A stretch of 64,000 nucleotides of DNA. Origin: Maniola hyperantus (taxonomy: Eukaryota > Arthropoda > Insecta > Lepidoptera > Nymphalidae). Under the pieces are notes generated by a model. The model saw only the letters and a list, made by a program, of their open reading frames with translations. It was not told the DNA's origin and made no database searches. The stretch's first letter is position 1. Every line of letters begins with the position of its first letter. Where the stretch lies: contig NC_048543.1 of the NCBI RefSeq assembly GCF_902806685.2, forward strand, positions 4,134,106-4,198,105, given 5' to 3'. Below, piece after piece: positions 9,450 to 18,098 of this stretch. The position numbers and the translations under genes are program-made.

Positions 9450-9809
9450 TCAAAACATGTTTCTACAGGCATTGGTTAGAAAACGTAAACATAAATGTCC
9501 ACAATTATACTTGTTATCTCTCTGCACGTCACTATAGTTGTAACGTATATCGACGGTGACGACGTCACGATCATTCATCATGTAATCGAAAAATTCTCGC
9601 GGCGGCCTCAAGTTCCCATAGCTGTCGAAATACTCGCAATGTGCACCCTTCTTCACGTAAGCCACCCAGTGTGTCCCCGCTCCGTGCGAATCATCCAAAT
9701 TGACTATGCCCGTTTCACATTTCCACGGGCCGCCGCCGTGACGTAGCCTCTGACGTAACACATCACGCATTATGACGCCACGGAAATGAGGAATTTTTAA
9801 TCGCTTCAC
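9450..9809 (-). CDS. adenain-like cysteine protease (maturation protease)
   Basis: Cleaves virion precursors in adenoviruses and related viruses. Motifs from the left-most plausible start: FRGVIMRD, then GTHWVAY (catalytic His, about residue 47), YFDSYG (acidic residue, about 62), a Gln at about 96 and NCGHLC (nucleophile Cys, about 103). The triad and oxyanion Gln are therefore all present. At 119 residues it is close to the short Polinton form. The start is a problem. Position 9809 is GTG, and family-like sequence continues upstream in frame to about 9863 (LPNRPLFDYELV) with no ATG. The upstream gene's stop overlaps a CTG as CTGA. Initiation may be non-AUG or the ATG may be lost. Confidence 0.88.
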   Translation of the reverse strand: MKRLKIPHFRGVIMRDVLRQRLRHGGGPWKCETGIVNLDDSHGAGTHWVAYVKKGAHCEYFDSYGNLRPPREFFDYMMNDRDVVTVDIRYNYSDVQRDNKYNCGHLCLRFLTNACRNMF

Positions 9810-9859
9810 GTGGGTGACGAGTTCGTAGTCAAAGAGCGGGCGGTTCGGAAGGGTTGCAT

Positions 9860-10663
9860 TCAGTTTTTTTGGTATGGTGACAAGTAAAGCCCCATTCCCC
9901 TTTTGTAGGGGGCCATGTACATGCCTCGACCGACTGCCACCGGCGTGGTGGAGTCTTTCTTTTTTCTCGTCATTTCATATATATTTTTAACGGCGCTCGT
10001 GACACCACCGGCTAAAGATCCAGCCGCGGCCAGCGCACCCAGGATCGGTATCAACGGTAGGAAACCACCTTTTTTCGGCAGAGCAATAACCCGCGGCTTT
10101 TTCACTGGGCGGGCCGCGCCGCCGCTGCTGTTGTCTTTGATGGTTTTTTTGGCCGCTTTAATAGCTGTCTTTATCAATTTGTCGGTGGATACTGCTGCCG
10201 CCTTACCACCGGATGAGGACTTTTTTACAGCTTTACGTGCGGCCGTTATGGCCTTTGCAAGCGGCATACCCATGCCGCGTTTCACTTTGTATTTCATTAT
10301 TTTATTAACGCCAAGCGCCACCAATCGTTCGGGTATACTGTTCGATTCGCGCCAACGTCTCTCCGCCGCCGATGCCAACTCTAAATCGGCTCTGTGTCGA
10401 TGCTCTAACGAGGGGTTTTGAGCGTATGCAATATCGTGCACCTTGCACGCCTCGTCCAAGGGGTTGATGCCGACGTCACCTCTACGTAAACGTTTCTCCA
10501 ATTTCGTGCCGGGTCCACAATAGTTGTATCCGGGCACGTGCAATTCAAACGGCAGGTTGTTGATGACTGTATTGAGTAAACCGCGTCCACATCGTGGCTG
10601 CCGCTGCCGCCGCCGCCGCCGCAGCCGCAACCACCCACCTCGTTCTGGTAGAGTAGTGATCAT
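9860..10663 (-). CDS. PLA2-fold minor virion protein with pVI/pX-like tail
   Basis: 267 residues from ATG 10663; the frame is open further up but without ATG. The N-terminus is Arg-rich. A parvovirus VP1-like phospholipase A2 domain follows: YCGPGTKLEKRL (calcium loop, 48-59), GINPLDEACKVHDIAY with the catalytic HD pair at 76-77. Such domains breach endosomal membranes during entry. A Lys/Ala-rich basic middle, then GGFLPLIPILGALAAAGSLAG (199-219), a membrane-active type segment, and a final GMYMAPYKRGMGLYLSPY motif (248-264) match other Polinton and parvoviral minor proteins. It is the first gene of the left-going virion block and is divergent from the ATPase. Confidence 0.85.
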   Translation of the reverse strand: MITTLPERGGWLRLRRRRRQRQPRCGRGLLNTVINNLPFELHVPGYNYCGPGTKLEKRLRRGDVGINPLDEACKVHDIAYAQNPSLEHRHRADLELASAAERRWRESNSIPERLVALGVNKIMKYKVKRGMGMPLAKAITAARKAVKKSSSGGKAAAVSTDKLIKTAIKAAKKTIKDNSSGGAARPVKKPRVIALPKKGGFLPLIPILGALAAAGSLAGGVTSAVKNIYEMTRKKKDSTTPVAVGRGMYMAPYKRGMGLYLSPYQKN

Positions 10664-10744
10664 TTTTTTTTTATTGGCTCGCCACCGCCGTCGTTTAGGA
10701 GAGAGAGACAAAGAGTCTAGTTACTTGTCCCACCGCTCGCGGCC

Positions 10745-10775
10745 TATTAACATATATAAAGCATATGCATATCAT
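10745..10775. promoter_or_regulatory. divergent promoter region
   Basis: The AT-rich motif CATATATAAAGCATATGCATA lies between the divergent PLA2-fold gene and ATPase gene. It reads TATATAAA on the plus strand about 40 bases before the ATPase ATG and a TATA-like sequence on the minus strand. It could serve both directions. Confidence 0.45.
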
Positions 10776-10795
10776 TTTTACTATTTCTCATCGAA

Positions 10796-10855
10796 ATGAA
10801 GTTTCAAAAGCAGCAACCCTCATGTCTATCGGTCAAGGGTTGGGATATAAATTGT

Positions 10856-10888
<33 letters not shown>

Positions 10889-11530
10889 AATGGGGTGTGT
10901 ATTAGTAGACATGGTACAGCACTGCTACCCAACAGTATCAGATGTCTGGTGTGCGGCCCGTCAGGTTGTGGTAAAACTAATTTATTACTAACCCTACTGC
11001 TCGATGCTAAAGGTTTGATATTTGAAAATGTCTATTTGTATTCAAAATCATTGAATCAACCAAAGTATGTGTTCCTAAGAAAAGTATTCGAACGGGTGCC
11101 CGAAGTGAGTTTCCACACCTTCTCCGATAAGAGTGAGGTGGCGTCCCCTGAACAAACTCCAAGCAACAGTATTGTCATCTTTGACGATGTATCGATGGAG
11201 GATCAAGAACCGATCCGTCTACACTTCTCCATGGGTCGGCACAAGGGGTTGGATTGTTTCTATCTGTGTCAAACATACAGCAAGATACCGAAACAGCTGG
11301 TGCGTGACAATGCAAACTTTATCATACTATTCAAACAGGATGAAATGAATTTAAAACACGCGTACGATGACCACGTGAATACGGACATGTCGTGGGACAC
11401 TTTCCTGGCAATGTGTCACGCTTGTTGGACAGGCAATAAGTTTGGCTTTTTAGTCATTAATAAGGATGAAATTGGTATGAATAAGGGTCGATACCGGAGG
11501 GGTTTTGATGAATTTATTACGTCCATATAA
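10796..11530 (+). CDS. FtsK/HerA-type genome packaging ATPase
   Basis: 244 residues from ATG 10796. Walker A is GPSGCGKT (54-61) and Walker B is SIVIFDD (125-131). FYLCQTYSKIPKQLVRDN downstream matches the sensor and arginine-finger region of the A32-like packaging ATPases of Polintons and large DNA viruses, which pump the genome into the capsid. A run of 12 Asn (codons AAC) sits before the P-loop and is absent from typical members, so it is a microsatellite insertion in the non-catalytic N-terminus. The C-terminus GRYRRGFDEFI is typical. Divergent from the PLA2-fold gene across about 130 bases. Confidence 0.94.
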
Positions 11531-11575
11531 TATTATAAAAAGCTCGAGGTGCGTTGGTTTCGTCCACATTTCACT

Positions 11576-11911
11576 ATGGACACGCCACCGGTGCAGCAGC
11601 AGCAGCAGATCTTTGGAGATGCGGAGCTCAAACGTAAACTCGTTCAATCGGTGAGTTCGGTGAAAAAGAAAATCAAAGCATTGCGCGATGGTAAAGCGGA
11701 ATTACAGTCGAGTCTACGAGAAACATTCCAACCGATCACACAACCCTTGAATACTCTATTGAATCAGTTTAATAGTCCCATCGATATGAACGCCTCATCA
11801 GCATCATCGAGTAATATTAAGAAGGACTCTGGAGTAAAAAAAAAATCCCATCATCATCATCATCGAAAAGGAGTGAAAAAAGAAATTCAAAAAAAGAAAA
11901 CCGTGAGTGGA

Positions 11912-11944
<33 letters not shown>

Positions 11945-12808
11945 AGCGATGATGATGATGATGAAGAGTTTGAGGACGCCGATGAATCGATCAACTACTC
12001 CCCTAAACTGGAGATGGCGATGTCGTCGCCATCGTTGTCGAATGTTGAATTACATCCTTTAGCACGTGCCTACTTGGACAATATTATTATTAATAAAATT
12101 AAAAGAATTCCCTACGGTATTCATATCACCCCCAAGGGATATCACATTGGTGATAGTGCCGTTGGATTCGATAAACATCATCTAATTATCAATAATCAAA
12201 AATTTAACTACACACCAGGTCTAATGGAGCTATTATTCAAAAAAGAACCAAACACTTCTCTGATTCAACCGGCGGACGGTGACACCTTCCACAAAATTGT
12301 GATAATGACCAACGCACATAGACGCAATTATTCATCAGACGGTCAAATACAGGGGGATAAGAGTCTCAAGTATACACACTACATAAAACGACTCTCAGAA
12401 ATGAAATCGACAAAAACTGGCAGTGGTCTTAAACAGCCCCCATCATCATCATCTGATGGGAACGGATCAGATCGGTTGGTAACCGACGGTTCGAGGGGGT
12501 CTCATGAACGGATCAGAACAGGTTCGATCACTTCAACAGATCAGCGGCGGGGGCGGTTGGTAACCGATCCATCAGCTGTTAATAATCATAAAAATGCGGA
12601 TGCGACCTTGTTAATGAAAAAATATTATCCCAACACAGATTTCATATACTGGGACGATCCCAATGAACTCGTTGACCGATTACGAGTGCTTATCGCCTCA
12701 CAAAATGCCGGAAACAATGCTCACGACAATGAGATAATTTCCATATTAGAAGAGTTGGTGGAAGCTGATATAATTGAACCGCCGCCACCGTCACACCGAC
12801 GTCATTAA
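11576..12808 (+). CDS. conserved Polinton protein of unknown function (DUF8207-like)
   Basis: 410 residues from ATG 11576. N-terminal coiled-coil-like region (LKRKLVQSVSSVKKKIKALR). Then Ser, His, Lys and Asp runs (11 plus 5 Asp) form a disordered acidic linker. The conserved C-terminal half reads IPYGIHITPKGYHIGD, then NYTPGLMELLF, and near the end YWDDPNELVDRLRVLIASQ and NEIISILEELV. This pattern is widespread in arthropod and cnidarian Polintons; I recall it as DUF8207, which needs checking. No catalytic motif is visible. It follows the ATPase with a TATTATAAAA box at 11531-11540 just upstream. A virion or assembly role is possible but unproven. Confidence 0.85.
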
Positions 12809-12861
12809 TACTGAAGGGGTGTGTGCATGTGTGTGTGTGTGTGTGTGAGTTCATTGTGATA

Positions 12862-13314
12862 ATGACTATCGATAAGTTTGGACGTTACCTGCTGCATCAT
12901 GATAATCGGAACAGCAGCAGTGGCAAACAAAAACCTCAACTGCTCAAAGTTCTGAAACATCAAGTGGACTGTGAAAATCGTCTGTTAAGAAACGTGAGCA
13001 AAGCTATTCTAAAAAACGATGTTATAATCAAGGCTCAACTCGACGAGGCTATAACTGGATGTTTAACCAAGATTAGGAAAAACGCTCAAACTATAAAAGC
13101 CATCTCTACAAAAAAGATTTCTCCCCCTCCTGCTGCAGCTACCAAAAAAAACCCTGCTAAAACCACCGAGTCCGTCAACCCTGCTACCGCTTCCAGTAGT
13201 ACGGAGGCTGCTAAGCTCCCGACAACAGGCACCACCACCACCACCACCACGAAACCCCTCAAGTCTATACCGAAAACCGCCGCCGCCGCCGTCGCCGCCG
13301 CCTCCTCCAAGTAA
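12862..13314 (+). CDS. small basic Polinton protein of unknown function
   Basis: 150 residues from ATG 12862, which gives MTIDKFGRYLL, a start resembling the DKFGRH motif common in small Polinton ORFs. A helical, possibly coiled-coil region spans residues 25-75. The C-terminal half is disordered: Pro/Lys/Ala/Thr-rich with a six-Thr run and Ala repeats. It lies between the unknown protein and the integrase, 18 bases before the latter. A (GT)n tract lies just upstream of the start. Confidence 0.7.
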   Translation: MTIDKFGRYLLHHDNRNSSSGKQKPQLLKVLKHQVDCENRLLRNVSKAILKNDVIIKAQLDEAITGCLTKIRKNAQTIKAISTKKISPPPAAATKKNPAKTTESVNPATASSSTEAAKLPTTGTTTTTTTKPLKSIPKTAAAAVAAASSK

Positions 13315-13332
13315 AAAAACGGTTGTTCCATT

Positions 13333-14256
13333 ATGAGCAAGTGGACAGTTGTCCAGGAAATCCATAGGAGCGCGCGTAAAAATTTTCCTCGAAGGCGTTT
13401 CATTCAAAAAGGCATCGATGATACTTGGCAAATAGATTTAATTGATATGCAAAAGTATTCCAAATACAATAGTGGATTTAAGTATATTTTAGCGTGCATC
13501 GATACATTTTCCAAGTATGCGTGGGTCGAGCCAGTGAAGAGTAAATCAGCCGATGACGTGTCGCGCGGAATGCTTAAACTATTGAGCAATAATCTAAAAC
13601 GCACACCAAAAAATATTCAGTCTGACGACGGTCGGGAATTTTTCAATGAGAAGTTTAAAGCCCTAATGCATAGGTTCAATATAAACCATTACTCCACCTA
13701 CAGTGTAATGAAGGCTTCCATTGTGGAGCGATTCATTAGAACCATCAAGAATTGGCTTTGGCAGCAGTTTGCATACAATGGATCCTACAAGTGGAGTGGC
13801 ACTGTACTCTCTGACGTAATTATTAAATATAATAATAAAATACATCGTACAATCAAAGTTGCCCCGACGAGCGTGAACCGCGCGAATGCCGATAAGCTGT
13901 TATCTACTGTTTACAACAATATAAAAGTACGCGCTAAAGCGAAATATGCAACCGGTGATTATGTCCGCATTAGTAAATATAAATCCACCTTCGCCAAGGG
14001 CTACACCGGAAACTGGAGTACGGAAATTTTTCAAATAACCAAAGTGAATAACACCAATCCAGTAACATACCAATTACAGGACGAGCAGAAAAAACCAATA
14101 CTGGGGGGCTTTTATGAGCATGAACTGCAGAAAGTTAAATATCCAGACATATATTTAGTGGAGAAAGTCTTGAAACGACGTGGTAATAAAGTTTTAGTTA
14201 AGTGGCTCGGTTTGAACTCTACCAGTTGGATTAATAAAGAAAACAAGATTAATTAA
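13333..14256 (+). CDS. retrovirus-like (rve) integrase with C-terminal chromodomain-like tail
   Basis: 307 residues from ATG 13333. The DDE core is complete: D35 in TWQIDLIDM, D98 in QSDDGREF, and E132 in SIVERFIRT, the last two separated by 33 residues as in other Polinton/Ginger integrases. It joins element ends to host DNA. Between about 195 and 265 is the SH3-like region (YATGDYVRISKYK...FQITKVNNTNPVTYQL). The last ~30 residues (YLVEKVLKRRGNKVLVKWLG) look like the start of a chromodomain, which could bind modified histones and bias insertion sites. The chromodomain is short, ending SWINKENKI. The frame is intact. Confidence 0.95.
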   Translation: MSKWTVVQEIHRSARKNFPRRRFIQKGIDDTWQIDLIDMQKYSKYNSGFKYILACIDTFSKYAWVEPVKSKSADDVSRGMLKLLSNNLKRTPKNIQSDDGREFFNEKFKALMHRFNINHYSTYSVMKASIVERFIRTIKNWLWQQFAYNGSYKWSGTVLSDVIIKYNNKIHRTIKVAPTSVNRANADKLLSTVYNNIKVRAKAKYATGDYVRISKYKSTFAKGYTGNWSTEIFQITKVNNTNPVTYQLQDEQKKPILGGFYEHELQKVKYPDIYLVEKVLKRRGNKVLVKWLGLNSTSWINKENKIN

Positions 14257-14366
14257 AATTATGTGTGTTTTATTTTCCATGTAATACACTTACTAATAAC
14301 TAATACTACTAACTAATAATTAATACAATACACTTACAAAATACAATACACACAATAAGTACAGGT

Positions 14367-14399
14367 AGCTCTCTCTCTCTCTCTCTCCCTCTCTCTCTA
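14367..14399. repeat. (CT)n microsatellite
   Basis: Imperfect CT dinucleotide tract in the spacer between the convergent integrase and the 219-residue ORF. Confidence 0.85.
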
Positions 14400-14420
14400 A
14401 ATAGTTTACAGAAAATATTA

Positions 14421-15080
14421 CTATACACTACTAACATAATTGTTGTTGTTGTTATAGTCAAAATAAAATGTAGTGTCAATAAGGGGGTCTGGGGTTCGAT
14501 TCCGCTGGTGGTGGTGGTGGTTTTCTTCTTCTTCTTGGATATAGTTTTGAAGCCATATCCAAAAGACTTTAACTTCTACACGACTACAATGACACAATGA
14601 CTTTTTGTGTGTCCCCCTGAACGCTACATGTCTAACACAGTTATCTTTTAAAATATCATGGAGGTTTAAATCTTCTATAATTTTATCGAGTTTTGGACAT
14701 TTCAAAGTTTCCAAATTTATATGTATAAAACAGAGCTTGTTTAATAAATCTCTTTCAACATGACCACCTTTGTACGCCCACATGAATTGTTTCCCCGGAT
14801 CCAATTGATCCATTATCCGCAAAAATTCTACATACTCGATATCAGTGTCGTAGTTTGCCAACAGCATACCATGGATATTATACATTACATATCTAATGGT
14901 CTTGCTATTGTATTTATACAGCAACCAATTCGGTAATTTTATGTGAAATAAATATGCAAACTTATTTTTTACATCGAAAATGCCCACCTCTTTAAAATAC
15001 ATTCTTTTACCGTACATGAATCCATCTATATCTATAATATATTTAATATTATTTAAATTCATTATACTATTAGTTAACAT
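14421..15080 (-). CDS. Polinton accessory protein, possible RNase H-fold exonuclease relative
   Basis: 219 residues from ATG 15080; a second ATG gives MNLNNIK six codons later. The N-terminus YIIDIDGFMYGKRMYFKEVGI, the central WAYKGGHVERDLL and the CPKLD...CVRH...HCSRVEVKVFWIWL end form a pattern I recall from proteins scattered in arthropod and cnidarian mobile elements. The order of an acidic N-terminal motif, a mid motif and a C-terminal His/Glu motif resembles DnaQ-like 3'-5' exonucleases, but the exact catalytic residues do not fit the textbook set. The C-terminus carries Glu, His and Asn runs. Function is not established. Convergent with the integrase. Confidence 0.65.
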   Translation of the reverse strand: MLTNSIMNLNNIKYIIDIDGFMYGKRMYFKEVGIFDVKNKFAYLFHIKLPNWLLYKYNSKTIRYVMYNIHGMLLANYDTDIEYVEFLRIMDQLDPGKQFMWAYKGGHVERDLLNKLCFIHINLETLKCPKLDKIIEDLNLHDILKDNCVRHVAFRGTHKKSLCHCSRVEVKVFWIWLQNYIQEEEENHHHHQRNRTPDPLIDTTFYFDYNNNNNYVSSV

Positions 15081-15259
15081 TCAGTTTTTTTACACACACA
15101 TACACACACACACAGACATGTGTTTAAAAAACAAAGAAAAATTAAGTTCGCAAAATATATTAGTTAATAACATACAGCTTTACATAAAATGGTAATACAC
15201 ACACACACACACATATGTTTAATAAACAAAGAAAAAAAATCCTATGTACACACGTACAC

Positions 15260-15646
15260 TCACAATACTTGAAAGGCACCCTCGTTCGATACGGCGCAAA
15301 TTATATACGTCACTAGCGTATGACCCATTTGTTCTGTAAATGGTGTGTATGCAAAACACTCCGGGGGCACGTGGTTCAATAATTCCAACCACTCTGTTGC
15401 CTCGACATTGGCATCACCGACCGTATCTTCTAGGTAGTCTGTGATTGCATCCCAAATTTTTATTAACGTATATGTGTTCTCATCATCAAATTCAGTGTTC
15501 TCGTATACGTTCACCAATAGAATGTTCACATTAGCATATACTTTGGCCAATGGCACCGGTCTTGTCCACAACCGCATTAGTTTGCTCGCCGACATACAGT
15601 TGCACCAGCTCATTTTACATTCATCATAGAGCACTTCCATAATCAT
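15260..15646 (-). CDS. hypothetical protein, 128 aa
   Basis: An ORF from ATG 15646 with balanced composition and no low-complexity run, so likely real. Several Cys (CKMSWCNCM near the start) and acidic helices in the middle (DDENTYTLIKIWDAITDYL). I recognise no domain. It lies in the minus-strand accessory block at the right end of the element. Confidence 0.6.
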   Translation of the reverse strand: MIMEVLYDECKMSWCNCMSASKLMRLWTRPVPLAKVYANVNILLVNVYENTEFDDENTYTLIKIWDAITDYLEDTVGDANVEATEWLELLNHVPPECFAYTPFTEQMGHTLVTYIICAVSNEGAFQVL

Positions 15647-15737
15647 TATAATTTTATGTCAGCAGGGGGTGGGGGAGCTCAGATAGATAGATAGAGATAG
15701 AGAGAGATGCTGCTGCTGCAACATAAAAAAACAGCTA

Positions 15738-16136
15738 TTATTCTTCAGCAATGGTGGCGGTGGTGGTGGTAGCAGTATTGGAAAAGTTAACTATCCATGC
15801 CGATGCTGATGTCCCGCATTGGCCTCTGCTAATTATAAAAAGTTCACCGCTGTTAAGCTCCCCTAAGAGTTCACTATTGATATCATTAAACCTCGATGGC
15901 AGCGTCACCATCCAACCGTTTTCCAAGTTTACAACCGTCTGCATGACGTTCGCTATGAACCTAGATGGTGTTTGAAACGACTCTGAAATTCTATAGGGCT
16001 TTCCAACCTCCAAATCAGAGATTTTTTTCCACACCCTGTTACCACTTCTATTCAGCTGATTTAACAGCTGTTGTCTGTTGTTGTTATCACTTCCACTGTT
16101 GTTGCTGCTGCTGCTTGATGAAGAGTTTGATGCCAT
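15738..16136 (-). CDS. small Polinton protein, possible OB-fold type
   Basis: 132 residues from ATG 16136. An N-terminal Ser/Asn run is followed by VWKKISDLEVGKPYRI, a central VTLPSRF block, then LNSGELFIISRGQ and a strand ending IVNF. The pattern of five or six short strands with a KI.DL..G..Y.I opening resembles small conserved ORFs in other insect mobile elements and would suit an OB-like nucleic-acid-binding fold. This is an inference. A poly-T/A tract lies immediately upstream. Confidence 0.6.
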   Translation of the reverse strand: MASNSSSSSSSNNSGSDNNNRQQLLNQLNRSGNRVWKKISDLEVGKPYRISESFQTPSRFIANVMQTVVNLENGWMVTLPSRFNDINSELLGELNSGELFIISRGQCGTSASAWIVNFSNTATTTTATIAEE

Positions 16137-16692
16137 TTTTTTTTTTTTTTTTTAAATATTAATTATTGATTTTAAAAAAACTTACAAAAAACTATATTTA
16201 GAGAGAGAGAGAGATGAGCGCTGCTTAGTAAACTGTTCGTTCGTTTAAAGACTTTAGTTGAATGTACAAGTTTAGATTCAATGTTGGTGTATTTATACTA
16301 CGAAAACTCATACATAGTCCTCCTCCCCACTTGCAATTTACATGTACCTAAATGCGTAAATTGATGATAAAAGGAATTCATAATAATAAATAATATGGGA
16401 ATAAAATATACTCATCATTAGCTGAAAATAATTATTATAAACCGCAATAGTAGAATTAATTTAATGAGAACATAATTGATAATTCTCATTGTTGCAATAA
16501 CAGGATACAAATTTTATAGTATAATAATTAATAATTGACTGTGTGAACTATAACAATAGGAAGGTCTTATCAGCAATAACCTATATTTCCACGTTCGAGA
16601 ACATTTAAAATTACAGCTAATATAATTATGATATTGTATATACAATATACTGCATGCGGTTTTTCATGCATGATTTATTTTTAATAGTTTTC
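16137..16692. other. AT-rich spacer inside the Polinton
   Basis: About 555 bases with no convincing ORF on either strand. Contains poly-T, a (GA)n tract near 16200, and many TAAT-type stretches. It could hold promoters for the minus-strand gene at 15738-16136. Confidence 0.6.
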
Positions 16693-17469
16693 TCATTTTA
16701 TGGGTATAGTAGATATACATTCGGAATCGCTCATATGACCATTTATCATTTTATCTAAACGCTCCTTCGACCAATTATGGATACTTTCAAGAACCGCTTT
16801 AAACCTTTGACAGGTTTCACTTAACGGTTTAGCCGTTGTCGTCGTCGTTGTTGTTGTTGTTGTTGTTGTTGTTGGCATCGATGTTGTTCTTGTTGTAACA
16901 TTCTCGTTTTCAAGTTTCTGCTGCTGCTGATGGTGGTGGTGGTGCTGCTGCTTGCGTTGATGAAGACCACCACCACCTCTAGGTAGTGAGACGATAATCT
17001 CCAAACCCATCTCGTCCTTATATGTTTGGTGAAACAAGTCCGAAGACCACGTTTGCAATAGAGTATTATTATTACTATTCATACTACTTCGTCGTGAACG
17101 TGCATTATGAAATCTTATGATTTCCAATTTGTATAATAACAATTCACCACTATCACTACACAAACGTAAATGGAATTGGGACTTTTTCATATCCGCACTC
17201 GTCACAGTCACATAATACGAATGATATGTCTTATCATCTCTGAGGTCAGCTTGTTTAAAAAAAAACTTCATTGCCCACGATTTAATCGGCTTTTCATTAT
17301 GATGATCGTACAGCTGAACTGCTCTTAGATTTTTCAACTGTTCAACACACAAATATCCCAAGTCCTTATTAATCAAGGATTGTGTAACATTTCTCAATAC
17401 CAACGTGGAGTCATTGTCATGTTGCAAATAAAAAAATACCATCCATGGCAACAAACTAGGGAGCAACAT
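16693..17469 (-). CDS. hypothetical secreted or membrane protein with Thr-rich linker
   Basis: 258 residues from ATG 17469; the frame continues about 10 codons upstream to a GTG. The N-terminus MLLPSLLPWMVFFYLQ is a hydrophobic segment, a signal peptide or signal anchor. The next ~140 residues look globular and beta-rich, with two Cys. Then come His/Gln runs and a run of about 13 Thr, a mucin-like or flexible linker, and a short helical C-terminus with two Cys. No family recognised. It is the rightmost gene of the element, close to the terminal repeat, a usual place for host-interaction genes. A TATATATA box lies at 17530-17539. Confidence 0.65.
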   Translation of the reverse strand: MLLPSLLPWMVFFYLQHDNDSTLVLRNVTQSLINKDLGYLCVEQLKNLRAVQLYDHHNEKPIKSWAMKFFFKQADLRDDKTYHSYYVTVTSADMKKSQFHLRLCSDSGELLLYKLEIIRFHNARSRRSSMNSNNNTLLQTWSSDLFHQTYKDEMGLEIIVSLPRGGGGLHQRKQQHHHHHQQQQKLENENVTTRTTSMPTTTTTTTTTTTTTAKPLSETCQRFKAVLESIHNWSKERLDKMINGHMSDSECISTIPIK

Positions 17470-17529
17470 TATAACTAGCACACACACTCGCAGCTGCACA
17501 AAAATGCATATTACACACGCAAAACTACC

Positions 17530-17539
17530 TTATATATAT
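17530..17539 (-). promoter_or_regulatory. TATA-like box for the rightmost ORF
   Basis: TTATATATAT about 60 bases upstream of ATG 17469 on the minus strand, between the terminal repeat and the ORF. Confidence 0.4.
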
Positions 17540-17604
17540 TCACACACACACATGTAAACATAACACGTGGAGGTGCATCACAACTCAGCGTGACGTCAGC
17601 GGTC

Positions 17605-18091
17605 TCCGACGCGGCGCTGCCCACGCTGGTCTGGAATGCGAGAACCGCCTTACAAATTTACAACGCATGACGTCACAGACACCAACATGCTCAGTAGTGA
17701 CGCGGCGCGGCGTCAGCGGTCTCCGGCGCGGCGCTGCTCTGGAATGCCGCCTTACAAATTTACAACGCATGCCTTACAGATTTTTCAACACCAGACCATC
17801 TGACCCCCCACACCATACTAACACACACCAGGCGAGAGCTCTACGACACTAGCCCATGGTCTGGAATACAAAAACCACCTTACAAATTTACAACGCGTGA
17901 CGTCAAACCAGACCATCTGACCCCCCACACCATACAACACACACCACGAGAGAGCTCTACTAATGGACAATATCACGAAATCGTCCCATTTCACACATTA
18001 CACAACCTAAACTCAACTCTAACAACACACATCATAAAGCTCATTTTACCCTGCACAGGATGTGGCCTGGAATCCCCATATTATAGCTACT
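17605..18091 (-). repeat. right terminal inverted repeat of the Polinton
   Basis: Reverse complement of 850-1339. It carries the three CCTTACAAATTTACAACGC repeats and TGACGTCA at 17668-17675 and 17898-17905. A further TGACGTCA at 17591-17598 lies just inside the repeat. It ends TATAGCTACT at 18091. Confidence 0.95.
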
Positions 18092-18092
18092 A

Positions 18093-18098
18093 CTTGTA
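18093..18098. repeat. candidate target-site duplication, right
   Basis: CTTGTA, one base beyond the element end; see the GTTGTA at 844-849. Confidence 0.4.

Larger units (their letters stand above)
850..18091. mobile_element. Maverick/Polinton, adintovirus-like endogenous DNA virus
   Basis: A 17.2-kb element with long terminal inverted repeats starting AGTAGCTATA and ending in its complement, as expected for the AG...CT ends of Polintons. It encodes the full diagnostic set: protein-primed polymerase B, retrovirus-like integrase, FtsK/HerA-type packaging ATPase, adenain-like protease, major capsid protein and penton-type minor capsid protein, plus a PLA2-fold virion protein. Almost every frame is open. 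The exceptions are one TGA in the polymerase and an unclear start for the protease, which suggests a recent insertion. It lies in host DNA next to nompC exon 2. Known biology of the group: such elements are probably viruses with a transposon-like integration mode. Whether this copy can still move cannot be judged from sequence. Confidence 0.96.

Noticed and set aside
9915..10421. 168-codon plus-strand ORF opposite the PLA2-fold gene
   Set aside because: Antisense of a GC-rich Lys/Ala/Gly-coding region; composition explains the open frame.
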